A stretch of 17,764 nucleotides of DNA from JBBSDV01 sp038240335 (GTDB taxonomy: Bacteria; Chloroflexota; Dehalococcoidia; DSTF01; JACRBR01): NCBI GenBank assembly GCA_038240335.1, contig JBBSDV010000046.1, positions 1 to 17,764 on the forward strand. The letters run 5' to 3'. This document shows, one piece after another, positions 1-7,639 of this stretch. Position 1 is the first letter of the stretch. The number at the start of each line of letters is the position of its first letter. Below the pieces are notes generated by a model that worked only from the letters and a program-made list of their open reading frames with translations, did not search any database and had not been told where the DNA came from. The translations under genes were made by a program, and so were the position numbers.

Positions 1-852
1 GACAAGTTCGAGTGGGCGCTGCTGATGGGGCTCGTCCTCGTCATCACCGGCCTCGGGTTCAAGGTCGCGGCGGTGCCGTTCCATATGTGGACGCCGGACG
101 CCTATGAAGGCGCGCCCGTCGCGATCACCGCCTACCTGTCGACGACGTCGAAGGCCGCGGGGTTCGCGCTGTTGCTGCGCCTCTTCGGCGGCGCATTCCA
201 GGTCGTGCACGACGACTGGAGCTGGATGATCGCCGGCATCGCCGCCGCGACGATGATCCTCGGCAATCTGATCGCGCTCCAGCAGCACAACATCAAGCGG
301 CTGATGGCGTACTCGTCGATCGGGCAGGTCGGCTACATGCTGATGGGCATCGCAGGTCTCTCGCACAACACGGCGTCGGCACTCGTGCTGCACATGACCG
401 GCTACATGATCTCGAACCTGACGATCTTCGTCGTCATCATCGCCTGGCACAACATGACCGGCAAAGACGAGATCGAGGACTTTCGCGGGATGCGCGAGCG
501 AGCGCCGCTGCTTGCGGGCGCCCTTGCAGGGGCGCTGTTCTCCCTGGCCGGGCTGCCGCTGTTCGCCGGCTTCGTGACGAAATTCATCCTGTTCCAGGCC
601 GTGACCGATCAAGGCTACTACTGGCTCGCCGCCATCGGCGTCACGACGAGCGTGATCTCGCTCTACTACTACCTGCAGGTGATGCGCGAGGCATTCGTCA
701 GCAAGCCCGCCGAGGGCGAAGGCGCGCTCAGCGTGCCGCTGCTGATGAACGGCCTCGCCGCCGGTCTCATGGTCGCCGTCTTCTACGTCGGCCTCTACCC
801 TCAACAGCTCTTCGACGCGATCGACAACGCCACCGGCTTTCTCTTCGTGTAA
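1..852 (+). CDS. nuoN: NADH-quinone oxidoreductase subunit N (NuoN), 5'-truncated
   Basis: This is the C-terminal 283 residues of NuoN, one of the antiporter-like membrane subunits of respiratory complex I, which couples NADH:quinone electron transfer to proton pumping across the cytoplasmic membrane. The frame is open from base 1, so the start lies outside the window; full-length NuoN is usually about 480-500 residues. Family signatures are FHMWTPDAYEGAP and the lysine-bearing membrane segment STTSKAAGF, then the amphipathic stretch HNIKRLMAYSSIGQVGYML. Late in the protein comes FAGFVTKFILFQ, whose lysine matches the conserved C-terminal-half lysine of the proton path. Hydrophobic helices run to the end. 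It is presumably the last gene of a nuo operon, because the next gene has its own riboswitch and promoter. A weak 5-bp hairpin (853-857/864-868) directly follows the stop but has no T-run. Confidence 0.95.
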   Translation, partial: DKFEWALLMGLVLVITGLGFKVAAVPFHMWTPDAYEGAPVAITAYLSTTSKAAGFALLLRLFGGAFQVVHDDWSWMIAGIAAATMILGNLIALQQHNIKRLMAYSSIGQVGYMLMGIAGLSHNTASALVLHMTGYMISNLTIFVVIIAWHNMTGKDEIEDFRGMRERAPLLAGALAGALFSLAGLPLFAGFVTKFILFQAVTDQGYYWLAAIGVTTSVISLYYYLQVMREAFVSKPAEGEGALSVPLLMNGLAAGLMVAVFYVGLYPQQLFDAIDNATGFLFV

Positions 853-974
853 GGGCATCGCGCTGCCCAGATCATTCCGCGCCGAAGAATGTTCATGTCG
901 TGGATGGCGATGAATAGGTTTGTTTGGCGACGCACCGCGCTTGCACCCGGGCCGATCCGGCGGTACGGTGCCCA

Positions 975-980
975 TACAAT
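975..980 (+). promoter_or_regulatory. Candidate -10 element for the riboswitch/cytX transcript
   Basis: TACAAT, five of six matches to the sigma70 -10 consensus, ends about 10 nt before the first bases of the TPP aptamer. This is the spacing expected if transcription starts at the riboswitch. I find no convincing -35 hexamer 16-19 nt upstream, so the call rests on the -10 match and its position. Confidence 0.4.
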
Positions 981-989
981 CGCATAGCA

Positions 990-1070
990 GTGACGGGAGC
1001 CCGGCGACGGGCTGAGAGGGCTCATAGGGCCGACCGTTTGAACCTGCCGGATCATGCCGGAGAGGGACAC
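990..1070 (+). promoter_or_regulatory. TPP riboswitch (THI element) upstream of cytX
   Basis: The aptamer core is recognisable from its conserved blocks in order. CTGAGAGG lies at 1012-1019 inside a hairpin arm formed by flanking GAGCCC/GGGCTC-type pairs. GACCGTTTGAACCTG lies at about 1032-1046, and CCGGATCATGCCGG followed by AGAGGGA closes the second arm at about 1047-1067. These are the pyrophosphate- and pyrimidine-sensing regions of the TPP riboswitch class. It sits 53 nt before the GTG start of an NCS1 transporter, an association well known for thiamine-precursor transporters. TPP binding would be expected to lower expression. No T-run terminator lies between aptamer and gene, so control is probably translational (inference). 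Confidence 0.93.
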
Positions 1071-1081
1071 GACGCATCACC

Positions 1082-1104
1082 ATGCCGCTGTCCATCAGCG
1101 GCAT
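1082..1104 (+). promoter_or_regulatory. Hairpin between TPP aptamer and cytX ribosome-binding site
   Basis: ATGCCGCT (1082-1089) pairs perfectly with AGCGGCAT (1097-1104) across a 7-nt loop. The hairpin ends 7 nt before the Shine-Dalgarno GGAGG (1112-1116), which is itself 6 nt before the GTG start at 1123. No T-run follows, so it is not an intrinsic terminator. It may be part of the riboswitch expression platform that sets access to the ribosome-binding site; that role is inferred from position only. Confidence 0.5.
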
Positions 1105-1122
1105 TCCTGTTGGAGGTGCGCC

Positions 1123-2535
1123 GTGGCCGTAGCAACCAAGCCCGCTTCCCACGACGACATCGCGCCGATACCGCCGGACCAGCGCACGCTCGGCGGGCTC
1201 GAGATCGGTGTGCTCTGGGGCGATCTCGGCGTCGGCCTGCTCGTGCTGGTTGCGGGTGCATTCCTGGTGCCGGCGCTCGGGTTGCGCGCTGCCATCGGGG
1301 CCACCAGTATCGGCAGCGTCATCGGCTGCGCACTCCTCGCGACGGCCGGTCGCGTCGGCAGCGACACCGGCGTGCCGACGATGGTTGCGCTGCGGCCGGC
1401 GCTCGGCATCCGCGGCTCATACCTCGCGTCGGTGCTCAACATCGGCCAGCTCGTCGGGTGGGCTGGGCTTGAGATCATCATCATGGCGCAGGCCTCCGGC
1501 GCGATCAGCGACCACTTCTTCGGCTTCGAGGGCTACTACCTCTGGCTCGCCGCCTTCGCGATCATCGGCACGCTGTTCGCGATCGGCGGCCCGACCGTCG
1601 TCGTCCGCCAGTTTCTGCAGCGATTCGGCATCTGGATCGTCATCGCCGCGACGGCGTGGCTCACGTACCGGCTCTTCGCGACGTACAGCGTGCAGGATCT
1701 CTGGAGCAACGACGGTGCCGGCGGATTGACGTTCTGGCAGGGTGTCGATATCGCCGTCTCGCTGCCAGTGTCGTGGCTGCCGCTCGTCGCCGATTACAGC
1801 CGCTTCGCACGCCGCTCGTCGCAGGCCGGATGGGCAACGTTCGTCAGTTACACGATCGCCAACGTCTGGTTCTTCGCCCTCGGCGCTGGCTACGTGCTCG
1901 TTCTGAGCACCGAGCAGAACCCGGTCGACGCCGGCAGCTTGATCGGCGCGCTCGTCGACTCGCTGCTGCCGCTGACGCTCGGCTGGTTGTTCCTGTTCGT
2001 CATTCTCGTCGACGAGACGGACAACGCCTTCGCGAACATCTACTCCAGCGCCGTCTCGCTGCAGAACCTCGTGCGTGTCCCGCACCGCGTGCTCGCGGTG
2101 GTCGTCGGCGCGGTTGCGTTCGTCCTCGCCGTCAGCGTCGACCTTCTCGGGTACGAAGATTTTCTGTTCCTGATCGGCGGCGTCTTCGTCTCGTTGTTCG
2201 GCGTGCTGATCGCCGACTATTTCATCGCCCAGCACCAGCACTACGAGACCGACGACCTGTACCAGCGCGACGGGCGGTACTGGTTCTGGGGCGGCGTCAA
2301 CCCGGCAGGCATCGTCGCCTGGGCAGTCGGCTTCGTCGTCTACACGGCCTGCGCCCAGCCACCGGCGCTCGTCCGCCACTTCCCCTGGATCGGCGACGTG
2401 CCGGCGAGCATCACGAAGATCGGCGGCACGCTGCCATCCTTCGCCGTCAGCCTCGCGCTGTACCTCATGCTGCACCGCCTGCTGATGATGCAGACCGACC
2501 GAAGGTTCTCCAAGCCAGCGCCGACGACGCGTTAG
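1123..2535 (+). CDS. cytX: NCS1-family transporter, CytX-type (putative hydroxymethylpyrimidine permease)
   Basis: A 470-residue polytopic membrane protein of the nucleobase:cation symporter-1 family, predicted to import the thiamine pyrimidine precursor HMP or a related nucleobase. About twelve hydrophobic segments are visible. The N-terminal GVLWGDLGVGLLVLVAGA resembles the first helix of the family, and PVSWLPLVADYSRFARR is the family's characteristic segment. DETDNAFANIYSSAVSLQN and LFGVLIADYF fit later conserved helices. I place the start at GTG 1123 because GGAGG lies 6 nt upstream. The in-frame ATG at 1054 falls inside the riboswitch aptamer and would add a non-homologous 23-residue leader. 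The TPP riboswitch favours the thiamine-pathway assignment over cytosine or allantoin transport. No other thi genes are in the window, so it is probably a stand-alone salvage transporter. Confidence 0.85.
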   Translation: MAVATKPASHDDIAPIPPDQRTLGGLEIGVLWGDLGVGLLVLVAGAFLVPALGLRAAIGATSIGSVIGCALLATAGRVGSDTGVPTMVALRPALGIRGSYLASVLNIGQLVGWAGLEIIIMAQASGAISDHFFGFEGYYLWLAAFAIIGTLFAIGGPTVVVRQFLQRFGIWIVIAATAWLTYRLFATYSVQDLWSNDGAGGLTFWQGVDIAVSLPVSWLPLVADYSRFARRSSQAGWATFVSYTIANVWFFALGAGYVLVLSTEQNPVDAGSLIGALVDSLLPLTLGWLFLFVILVDETDNAFANIYSSAVSLQNLVRVPHRVLAVVVGAVAFVLAVSVDLLGYEDFLFLIGGVFVSLFGVLIADYFIAQHQHYETDDLYQRDGRYWFWGGVNPAGIVAWAVGFVVYTACAQPPALVRHFPWIGDVPASITKIGGTLPSFAVSLALYLMLHRLLMMQTDRRFSKPAPTTR

Positions 2536-2624
2536 TCGTCACACAATCGCACTGGGCGTGCGCACACGAGCGGGCACGGTCGATCGACTAGCGAACTCGG
2601 CCCCGTCGCCGCACAATGTCGGTC

Positions 2625-3128
2625 ATGGAGAAGACGCAGGCGATGCGCATGTTGGACAAGCAGCGCATCAACTACATCGCGACCGCCTACGATGCCGGAC
2701 CCGAATTCCACACAGCCGAAGAAGCCGCGGCGTTGCTGGACGCGGATCCGGCATGCGTGTACAAGACGCTCGTCGTGCTGCGAGCCGAACCCGGTGCGAA
2801 GCCGCTGCTCGTCATCATCGCGGCTGCTCGCCGGATCGATCTCCGCTTGCTGGCGAACGACATCGGCGAGAAGAAGCTGCGGATGGCGACACAGCATGAG
2901 GCCGAACGCCTGACCGGACTGCGCGTCGGCGGCATCAGCGCTCTCGCCTTTACGAATCGGAGCTTCGAGGTGTTGCTCGATGCGACGGCACGCCAACTCG
3001 ATCACATCCACGTCAGCGCCGGCGCCCGTGGGGTCGATATCGAGCTCGGCGTCGCAGATCTCGTCCGCGTGACGGGCGCGCGCTATGCAAGGTGCACTGC
3101 CGAAACGATTGATGGGGGCGCGGACTGA
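2625..3128 (+). CDS. ybaK: YbaK/EbsC-family aminoacyl-tRNA deacylase (Cys-tRNA(Pro) deacylase-like)
   Basis: A 167-residue protein of the YbaK/ProX editing family, which hydrolyses misacylated tRNA, classically Cys-tRNA(Pro), in the cytoplasm. The N-terminal MEKTQAMRMLDKQRINY matches the usual start of the family. CVYKTLVV carries the conserved lysine (Lys47). GEKKLRMATQHEAERLTG leads to the GGIS motif (the VGGISP-like loop), and length is typical. ATG 2616 would give three extra residues; I prefer ATG 2625 because it matches the family N-terminus. Neither start has a Shine-Dalgarno sequence. A CACAAT hexamer 7 nt before ATG 2625 resembles a -10 box and would make a leaderless mRNA, which is speculative. 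It lies 89 bp after cytX and converges with gltX, another tRNA-charging gene. YbaK is certain as a family; the exact substrate is not. Confidence 0.88.
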   Translation: MEKTQAMRMLDKQRINYIATAYDAGPEFHTAEEAAALLDADPACVYKTLVVLRAEPGAKPLLVIIAAARRIDLRLLANDIGEKKLRMATQHEAERLTGLRVGGISALAFTNRSFEVLLDATARQLDHIHVSAGARGVDIELGVADLVRVTGARYARCTAETIDGGAD

Positions 3129-3200
3129 CTCTCTGACGTTGAGACAAAGCCGTAGCACCGAGAACGTTCTGCGCAAGTGTCGCCGCATCTCGCCCTGAGC
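3129..3200. other. Convergent ybaK/gltX intergenic region
   Basis: This 72-bp gap lies between two genes that converge. It holds the perfect 10-bp palindrome AGAACGTTCT (3161-3170). It shows no GC-rich stem followed by a T-run on either strand, so I cannot assign a terminator here. Confidence 0.4.
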
Positions 3201-4697
3201 TCAGGCCGCGAGCCGTTCTCCCGCCGCGCGCAGGCGCTCGGTGCAGCGCTCGCGGCCCACGATCTCCATGCTCTCGAATAGCGGCGGCGATACCTTGCTG
3301 CCGGTGATGGCGACCCGGATCAGCGAGAAGACATCGCCCGTCTTCACGGCGGCGTCCTCGCCATGTACTTCGTCGCCAAGCGCACGCAGTGCCGCCTCGA
3401 TCGCATCGTGAGTCCAATCGGGCAACGCCTCCAGCTCCGCGTTCGCGCGCTCTATCACGCTGCGAGCCGCTTCCGGCCCCGATGCGAATCGCTTCCCGAG
3501 GAGATCTTCGCGCGAATACGTCAGCGCGTCCGTGAGGAAGAACTCGCAGTACGACGCCACCTCTGAGAGCAACTTTACGCGCTCGCGGATCAGCGGCGTT
3601 ACTCGCGCGATCACGTCGCGATCGATCGGCCGCGCGATCGTCGGCGGCAGGTCAGCGTCGAGCCGTGCGACGAAGATGTCGGTGAGCCGCTCCGCTGGCA
3701 TCTCGCGGATGTAGACGCCATTCATCCACGTCAACTTCTCGACATTGAAGATGGCCGGATTCTTGACGACGCGATCGAGCGTGAAGTGCTCGATGAACTG
3801 CTCGCGCGAGATGATCTCCGTCTTGTCGTCGAGCGACCAGCCCATCAGCCCTAGGAAGTTGAACACCGCATCCGGCAAGAACCCCTGGTCGCGGTACTCG
3901 AAGACGCTCGTCGCGCCATGTCGCTTGCTCAGCTTCGAGCCGTCTGCGCCGAGGATCAGCGGCAGATGCGCGATCACCGGCACCTCATAGCCCAGCGCTT
4001 GGTAGATCAGCAAATGCCGCGGCGCCGACGAGATCCACTCGTTGCCTCGGAGCACGTGCGTGATCCGCATCGCCTCGTCGTCGACGATGTACGCGAGGTG
4101 GTACGTCGGGAAGCCATCCGACTTCAGCATCACGAAGTCATCGATCGTCGCCAGATCGAAGGTCGAGTCGCCGTAGATCGCATCGTGCAGCGTCACCTCG
4201 CCCGAGAGCGGCGTCTTGAATCGCACGACACAGGTCCGCCCCGCGGCCTCCGCCTCGGTGCGCGCCTCTGCCTGCCCGGCCGGTTCGCGGCAGCGGCGGT
4301 CGTACTTTGGCGGCTGCTTGAGGCGCGTCTGCTCCGCGCGCACCGCGTCCAGCCGCTCCGACGAACACCAACACTCATACGCATCGCCCTGCGCAATCAT
4401 GCGATCGGCGGCCGCCCGGTACAGATCGAGCCGCTCTGACTGCACGTATGGCCCGTACGGACCGCCGATGTCCGGCCCCTCGTCGTAGTCCAAACCGAGC
4501 CAGCGCAAGCTCTCCGATATCTTCTCAACCGAGTCCGGCACCAGCCGCGTCCGATCCGTGTCCTCGAGCCGCAGGACGAACTGGCCGCCGAAATGCCGCG
4601 CCAGCAGGTAGTCGAACACAGCCGTGCGGATATTGCCGATGTGCGGCACGCCCGTCGGGCTCGGGGCATAGCGGGTGCGGACGGGAGGCGCGTTCAA
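3201..4697 (-). CDS. gltX: Glutamate-tRNA ligase
   Basis: A 498-residue class I glutamyl-tRNA synthetase that charges tRNA(Glu), and in organisms lacking GlnRS often tRNA(Gln), with glutamate in the cytoplasm. RTRYAPSPTGVPHIGN holds the HIGH-type motif at residues 19-22. ADGSKLSKRHG holds the KMSKS-type loop (KLSKR, 255-259). Cysteines 109, 111 and 136 fit the zinc-binding knuckle between the catalytic halves seen in bacterial GluRS, although the fourth ligand is not obvious. The helical anticodon-binding domain fills the C-terminal third. The start must be TTG 4697: an in-frame TGA lies two codons upstream, and the catalytic motif begins only a few residues in. There is no clear Shine-Dalgarno sequence; instead three near-identical heptamers overlap the start. 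The gene stands alone, with a terminator of the upstream gene behind it. Confidence 0.96.
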   Translation of the reverse strand: MNAPPVRTRYAPSPTGVPHIGNIRTAVFDYLLARHFGGQFVLRLEDTDRTRLVPDSVEKISESLRWLGLDYDEGPDIGGPYGPYVQSERLDLYRAAADRMIAQGDAYECWCSSERLDAVRAEQTRLKQPPKYDRRCREPAGQAEARTEAEAAGRTCVVRFKTPLSGEVTLHDAIYGDSTFDLATIDDFVMLKSDGFPTYHLAYIVDDEAMRITHVLRGNEWISSAPRHLLIYQALGYEVPVIAHLPLILGADGSKLSKRHGATSVFEYRDQGFLPDAVFNFLGLMGWSLDDKTEIISREQFIEHFTLDRVVKNPAIFNVEKLTWMNGVYIREMPAERLTDIFVARLDADLPPTIARPIDRDVIARVTPLIRERVKLLSEVASYCEFFLTDALTYSREDLLGKRFASGPEAARSVIERANAELEALPDWTHDAIEAALRALGDEVHGEDAAVKTGDVFSLIRVAITGSKVSPPLFESMEIVGRERCTERLRAAGERLAA

Positions 4698-4713
4698 AGT
4701 TCACAGTTCACAG
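4693..4713. repeat. Three tandem heptamers overlapping the gltX start
   Basis: Reading the plus strand, TTCAAAG, TTCACAG and TTCACAG follow one another without gaps, and the first overlaps the TTG start codon of gltX. On the gltX strand this reads as repeated CTGTGAA units in place of a recognisable ribosome-binding site. The match of two units is exact and the third differs at one base. Confidence 0.7.
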
Positions 4714-4770
4714 TTTGGAAGCCCACGGCGTAGTCGTCGACGCAGTCGGTAAGGAGGCGTCGACCGTCTG

Positions 4771-4805
4771 ATCAAAAGACAGGGCCTCGATGTCGAGGCC
4801 CTGTC
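4771..4805 (-). terminator. Rho-independent terminator of the A-type Fe-S carrier gene
   Basis: GACAGGGCCTCGA (4778-4790) and TCGAGGCCCTGTC (4793-4805) are perfect 13-bp complements, with the innermost bases forming the loop. On the minus strand the stem is followed by TTTTGAT (4777-4771). It begins 22 nt beyond the stop of the Fe-S carrier gene at 4827. The plus strand has no upstream gene and only CCGTCTG after the stem, so the terminator serves the minus strand. Confidence 0.9.
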
Positions 4806-4826
4806 CCGTCTGTTCGCATTACTGGC

Positions 4827-5204
4827 CTAGCAGCAGGACTTGGCCTGCCCGCCGCCGCCTTCGGTCTGAAAGCTCGATCCGCACGCGCAGCTCTTGGTGG
4901 CGTTCGGATTGAATATCGTGAAGCCGGACTTCATCAGGTCGTCCACGTAGTCGATCTCCGCACCCTGCATCAGCGGAGCGCTCTCCTGATCGACCAGCAC
5001 CGTGACGCCGCTCTGGGAGATGACGATGTCGCCCTCTTCCTTGCCCTGCGCGATCGCCATGCCGTACTGGTAGCCCGAGCACCCGCCGCCGACGACGAAG
5101 ACGCGCAGCGCCCCATCTTCGATGCCGCGGTCCTTGAGCAGCGCCGACGCCTTCTCGGCCGCCTTGTCGGTAATCGTAACGATCGTCTGCGTCTCCTGAA
5201 CCAT
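4827..5204 (-). CDS. erpA: A-type iron-sulfur cluster carrier (IscA/ErpA/HesB family)
   Basis: A 125-residue A-type carrier that receives and delivers Fe-S clusters during maturation of cytoplasmic and respiratory enzymes. The three family cysteines are present: Cys42 in GGGCSGYQYGM, and Cys106 and Cys108 in KSCACGSSF. Residues 1-110 cover the complete HesB/IscA fold. The start is ATG 5204, preceded by GGAAGGAG at good spacing; an upstream in-frame ATG at 5243 would add 13 residues not found in the family. Unusually, the protein continues into a glycine-rich tail ending SCC, adding Cys124 and Cys125 as possible extra ligands. It has its own promoter and terminator, so it is probably monocistronic. 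Whether it is the ErpA or IscA orthologue cannot be told from sequence alone. Confidence 0.93.
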   Translation of the reverse strand: MVQETQTIVTITDKAAEKASALLKDRGIEDGALRVFVVGGGCSGYQYGMAIAQGKEEGDIVISQSGVTVLVDQESAPLMQGAEIDYVDDLMKSGFTIFNPNATKSCACGSSFQTEGGGGQAKSCC

Positions 5205-5262
5205 GGTGGGCTCCTTCCGGCCGCACAGCGCTCCGTGCAGCAATATCTACAGTGCTCATATG

Positions 5263-5291
5263 AGTATATCGGTCGCGAAGCGCGCTTTCAA
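5263..5291 (-). promoter_or_regulatory. Sigma70-type promoter for the A-type Fe-S carrier
   Basis: On the minus strand, TTGAAA (5291-5286) and TATACT (5268-5263) are separated by exactly 17 nt, a near-consensus housekeeping promoter. It lies just past the stop codon of the glycosyltransferase gene (5320) and predicts a start near 5256, giving a leader of about 50 nt before ATG 5204. A perfect 10-bp palindrome, CTCATATGAG (5255-5264), overlaps the end of the -10 box and the predicted start site and could bind a repressor. Confidence 0.7.
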
Positions 5292-5319
5292 CGCCCCCAC
5301 GTCCCGAGTGTCAGCGTCG

Positions 5320-6639
5320 CTATGCCCGCGCGCCGTCAGACTCGCTGAACCGCTGGAGTAGCTCGAAGCCGGCCTGCGCCGCGCGCGGTGCGGCGAGAAG
5401 CTCCTCATACAGCGCCGCGACGGCGTCGGCGACGTTCGCCCAGCGGTACCGCTCGACCGCCTCGCGTGCGGCGAGCCCGAACGATGCACGTAGCTCGTCG
5501 TTGGCGAGCAGCAGCTCGAGGCGCTCCGCGAACGGCTCCGGGCAGCGCCAGGGGATCAGATATCCCGTCTCGCCATCCATAATCGTGCCGGCGAGACCGC
5601 CTACGCGCGACGCCACGACGGGCGTGCCGCACGCCATTGACTCGACCGCGACGAGCCCGAAGCTCTCGTAGTAGGATGGCACGACGCAGACGTCGGCGGC
5701 GTTGTAGTACAGGGGCAGCATCTCGTGCTCGACAGCGCCGACGAACGAGATGTGATGGCCGACGCCGAGTCGCTCCGCTTGGCGGCGGAGCACGTCGATC
5801 TCTTCCGAAGCGCCGTCGCCGCCAACGATGAGCACGTTGAAGTTCTCGTCTTCGTGCAGCTGCGCCGCGGCGCCGATCAGAATGTCGATGCCCTTCAGCG
5901 GCTCGATGCGCCCGACGAACAGGATGATCCGCTCGCCGTCCTCGAGGCCGAGTTTGCGTCGCGCGACCTCCTTCTCGATCGGCGTAAAAAGATCGAGATC
6001 GACGCCACACGGCACGACGGCGATCGATGCCGCGTCCGCCCCGTACAGCTCGGTGAGCAGGTGCTTCTCATGCGTGCTCGCGACGACAATGCGGTCGGCG
6101 TTCGCCGCGATCGCGCGCTCCGCATCGATCCGCGAGCGTGGTTCGTGCTCCGTCGCGCGAGACCGGTTCTTGACCTCGCCGAGCGTATGGAACATCGCGA
6201 TGTGCGGTACGTTCCATCGCGCGCTCAGTCGCACCGCTACCTCGCCCGACATCCAGTAGTGGCTATGCACCATGTCGTACGTGATGCCCTCGCGCGCGGC
6301 GAACGCGAGGACGTTCGCCTCGAACTCGTCGAGGTGCGAGACGATCGCTTCTTTCCGAATCGGCCCGCGTGGTCCGGCGTCGATGTTGATCACACGCGCG
6401 TTTGGTCCGAATGGCTGCATCTCCGGTGCGTTCGGCGAGGTCGCGCGCGTGAAGACGTCGATCGCGTACCCCCGTGCCCCCAGCGCCTGGCTCAGCTCGC
6501 GCACGTAGACGTTCATGCCGCCCGTCTCGCGACCGCCCATCGCGGCTAACGGCGACGTGTGGACGCTGAACACGGCGATCCGTCGCCGCGCCGTCGATCC
6601 TGCCGTTGCGTTTGACGTGGGTTCGTATACGGACGTCAT
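5320..6639 (-). CDS. MshA-like GT4 glycosyltransferase
   Basis: A 439-residue GT-B-fold retaining glycosyltransferase of family GT4. The N-terminal half has FSVHTSPLAAMGG and GGMNVYVREL (residues 40-49), which closely resemble MshA (inositol-phosphate GlcNAc transferase) and sucrose-phosphate-synthase-type enzymes, and HSHYWMSG at 126-133. The C-terminal half has the nucleotide-sugar site with FVGRIEPLKGIDIL (241-254) and the EX7E motif, Glu325 and Glu333, in YYESFGLVAVESMACGTP. No signal peptide or membrane helix is visible, so it should be cytoplasmic. It is the third gene of the folE operon, starting 10 nt after the acetyltransferase stop, with only a weak ribosome-binding site. Mycothiol is known from Actinobacteria and no MshB or MshC homologue is here, so the acceptor is unknown; a pterin or inositol phosphate is possible. 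Confidence 0.85.
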   Translation of the reverse strand: MTSVYEPTSNATAGSTARRRIAVFSVHTSPLAAMGGRETGGMNVYVRELSQALGARGYAIDVFTRATSPNAPEMQPFGPNARVINIDAGPRGPIRKEAIVSHLDEFEANVLAFAAREGITYDMVHSHYWMSGEVAVRLSARWNVPHIAMFHTLGEVKNRSRATEHEPRSRIDAERAIAANADRIVVASTHEKHLLTELYGADAASIAVVPCGVDLDLFTPIEKEVARRKLGLEDGERIILFVGRIEPLKGIDILIGAAAQLHEDENFNVLIVGGDGASEEIDVLRRQAERLGVGHHISFVGAVEHEMLPLYYNAADVCVVPSYYESFGLVAVESMACGTPVVASRVGGLAGTIMDGETGYLIPWRCPEPFAERLELLLANDELRASFGLAAREAVERYRWANVADAVAALYEELLAAPRAAQAGFELLQRFSESDGARA

Positions 6640-6649
6640 CGTCTTCGAA

Positions 6650-7639
6650 TTATTCCTTCGTCAGCACGACGCGATACACCTGCTGATCCTTGCCGCCGAG
6701 GTCGTACTTGTAGTTCTCGTCGCCCCGCAGAAAGTCGACGCACGTGCGGCCGTTCTCGATCGCATCGCGGATCAGGAGCGTCTTCGACATTAGTCCGACG
6801 GCGTAGTGCGCGTATTCGGGGTCGTAGCCGCTATTGTACATGTACAGCTTCCCGCCCAGGTCGAAGTTCAGGACGGACGCGACCGGCTGTCCGTCAAACG
6901 TCAAGAAATAGAATCGCAGCATGCCCTCGGACGCCATCACGCGCGTCATCTCACGGAAAAACGCCTCCATACCGGGCCGGTCGAGAAACTCCTCCTTGTG
7001 ATGCGAACTGATCCGCATGAGATGGAACAGCGTGTCGAGCATCGTGCTCGCCTCCGGCTCTTCCGTCACAACCCGCAAGGCGACATCACCGCCGCCGCCC
7101 TCGAGCCGCCGCAGCTTGCGCCGCAACTCATGGCGATCCTTCTTCGAGAGTGAACCGAGGTAGTCGTCCCACGTAGCCGGCAGCTCGACGCTCGGCGACA
7201 GCGCCTCCTCCTCGCGAGTTGCGCAGAAGCCGACTTGAGGCGCGGCCGCGATCAGCGCGTGCAGCGACGGCGACGAGGCGCGCAGCCCCCGCAGATCGAG
7301 GTTTGTCACGCCCGCCGCCGCCAGCGTGTCCAGGATCGATGCGAAGAACTGCGGTTCGAAGCCCAGCGTTACGAGCACGTCGAGGTAGTCGCAGATCGAG
7401 TAATGGCCGACGAATTCGGCCCGGTCGCCGTCGCAGAGGAACGGCGCAACACCGACGAGCCGCTCGCCGTCGCGGGCGGTGAGGATGCGTAGCTCACGCT
7501 TGCCCTGGAAGTGAGCGAGCCACACGCGCTGCCACGTCGGCGTCACGAACGGCATCGCGTTCGGGGTCTGTTGCACGAGCCCGGCCCACTCGCCGCAAAT
7601 CCGGTCGAAGGGCTCGTTCAGGATCGTTAGTGCCGTCAC
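6650..7639 (-). CDS. BioF2/CelD-type GNAT acetyltransferase (FemAB-related fold)
   Basis: A 329-residue protein of the Acetyltransf_6 (BioF2-like, CelD/BcsL) family, which transfers acyl groups to sugars, lipids or peptides and is related to FemABX. The N-terminal half has FVTPTWQRVWLAHF and LVGVAPFL. The C-terminal GNAT-like domain (about 160-305) has LSKKDRHELRRKLRRLE, the strand PVASVLNFDLGGKLYMYNSGYD and the family signature VDFLRGDENYKYDLGG. I place the start at GTG 7639. The GTGA overlaps the folE stop by four bases, GGAG lies three bases upstream, and the longer frame upstream is only the antisense-like shadow of folE. The overlap implies translational coupling with folE, so the two probably act in one pathway. 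The substrate is unknown. Confidence 0.82.
   Translation of the reverse strand: MTALTILNEPFDRICGEWAGLVQQTPNAMPFVTPTWQRVWLAHFQGKRELRILTARDGERLVGVAPFLCDGDRAEFVGHYSICDYLDVLVTLGFEPQFFASILDTLAAAGVTNLDLRGLRASSPSLHALIAAAPQVGFCATREEEALSPSVELPATWDDYLGSLSKKDRHELRRKLRRLEGGGGDVALRVVTEEPEASTMLDTLFHLMRISSHHKEEFLDRPGMEAFFREMTRVMASEGMLRFYFLTFDGQPVASVLNFDLGGKLYMYNSGYDPEYAHYAVGLMSKTLLIRDAIENGRTCVDFLRGDENYKYDLGGKDQQVYRVVLTKE

Noticed and set aside
1417..2475. A 352-residue minus-strand open frame opposite cytX.
   Set aside because: It is rich in Arg, Asp, Glu and Val with no recognisable motif, typical of the antisense frame of a GC-rich gene, and cytX on the other strand is certain.
5320..7639. Mycothiol biosynthesis cluster, from an MshA-like enzyme beside a GNAT protein.
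   Set aside because: The GNAT is BioF2/CelD-type, not MshD. No MshB deacetylase or MshC ligase is present, and the organism does not look actinobacterial.
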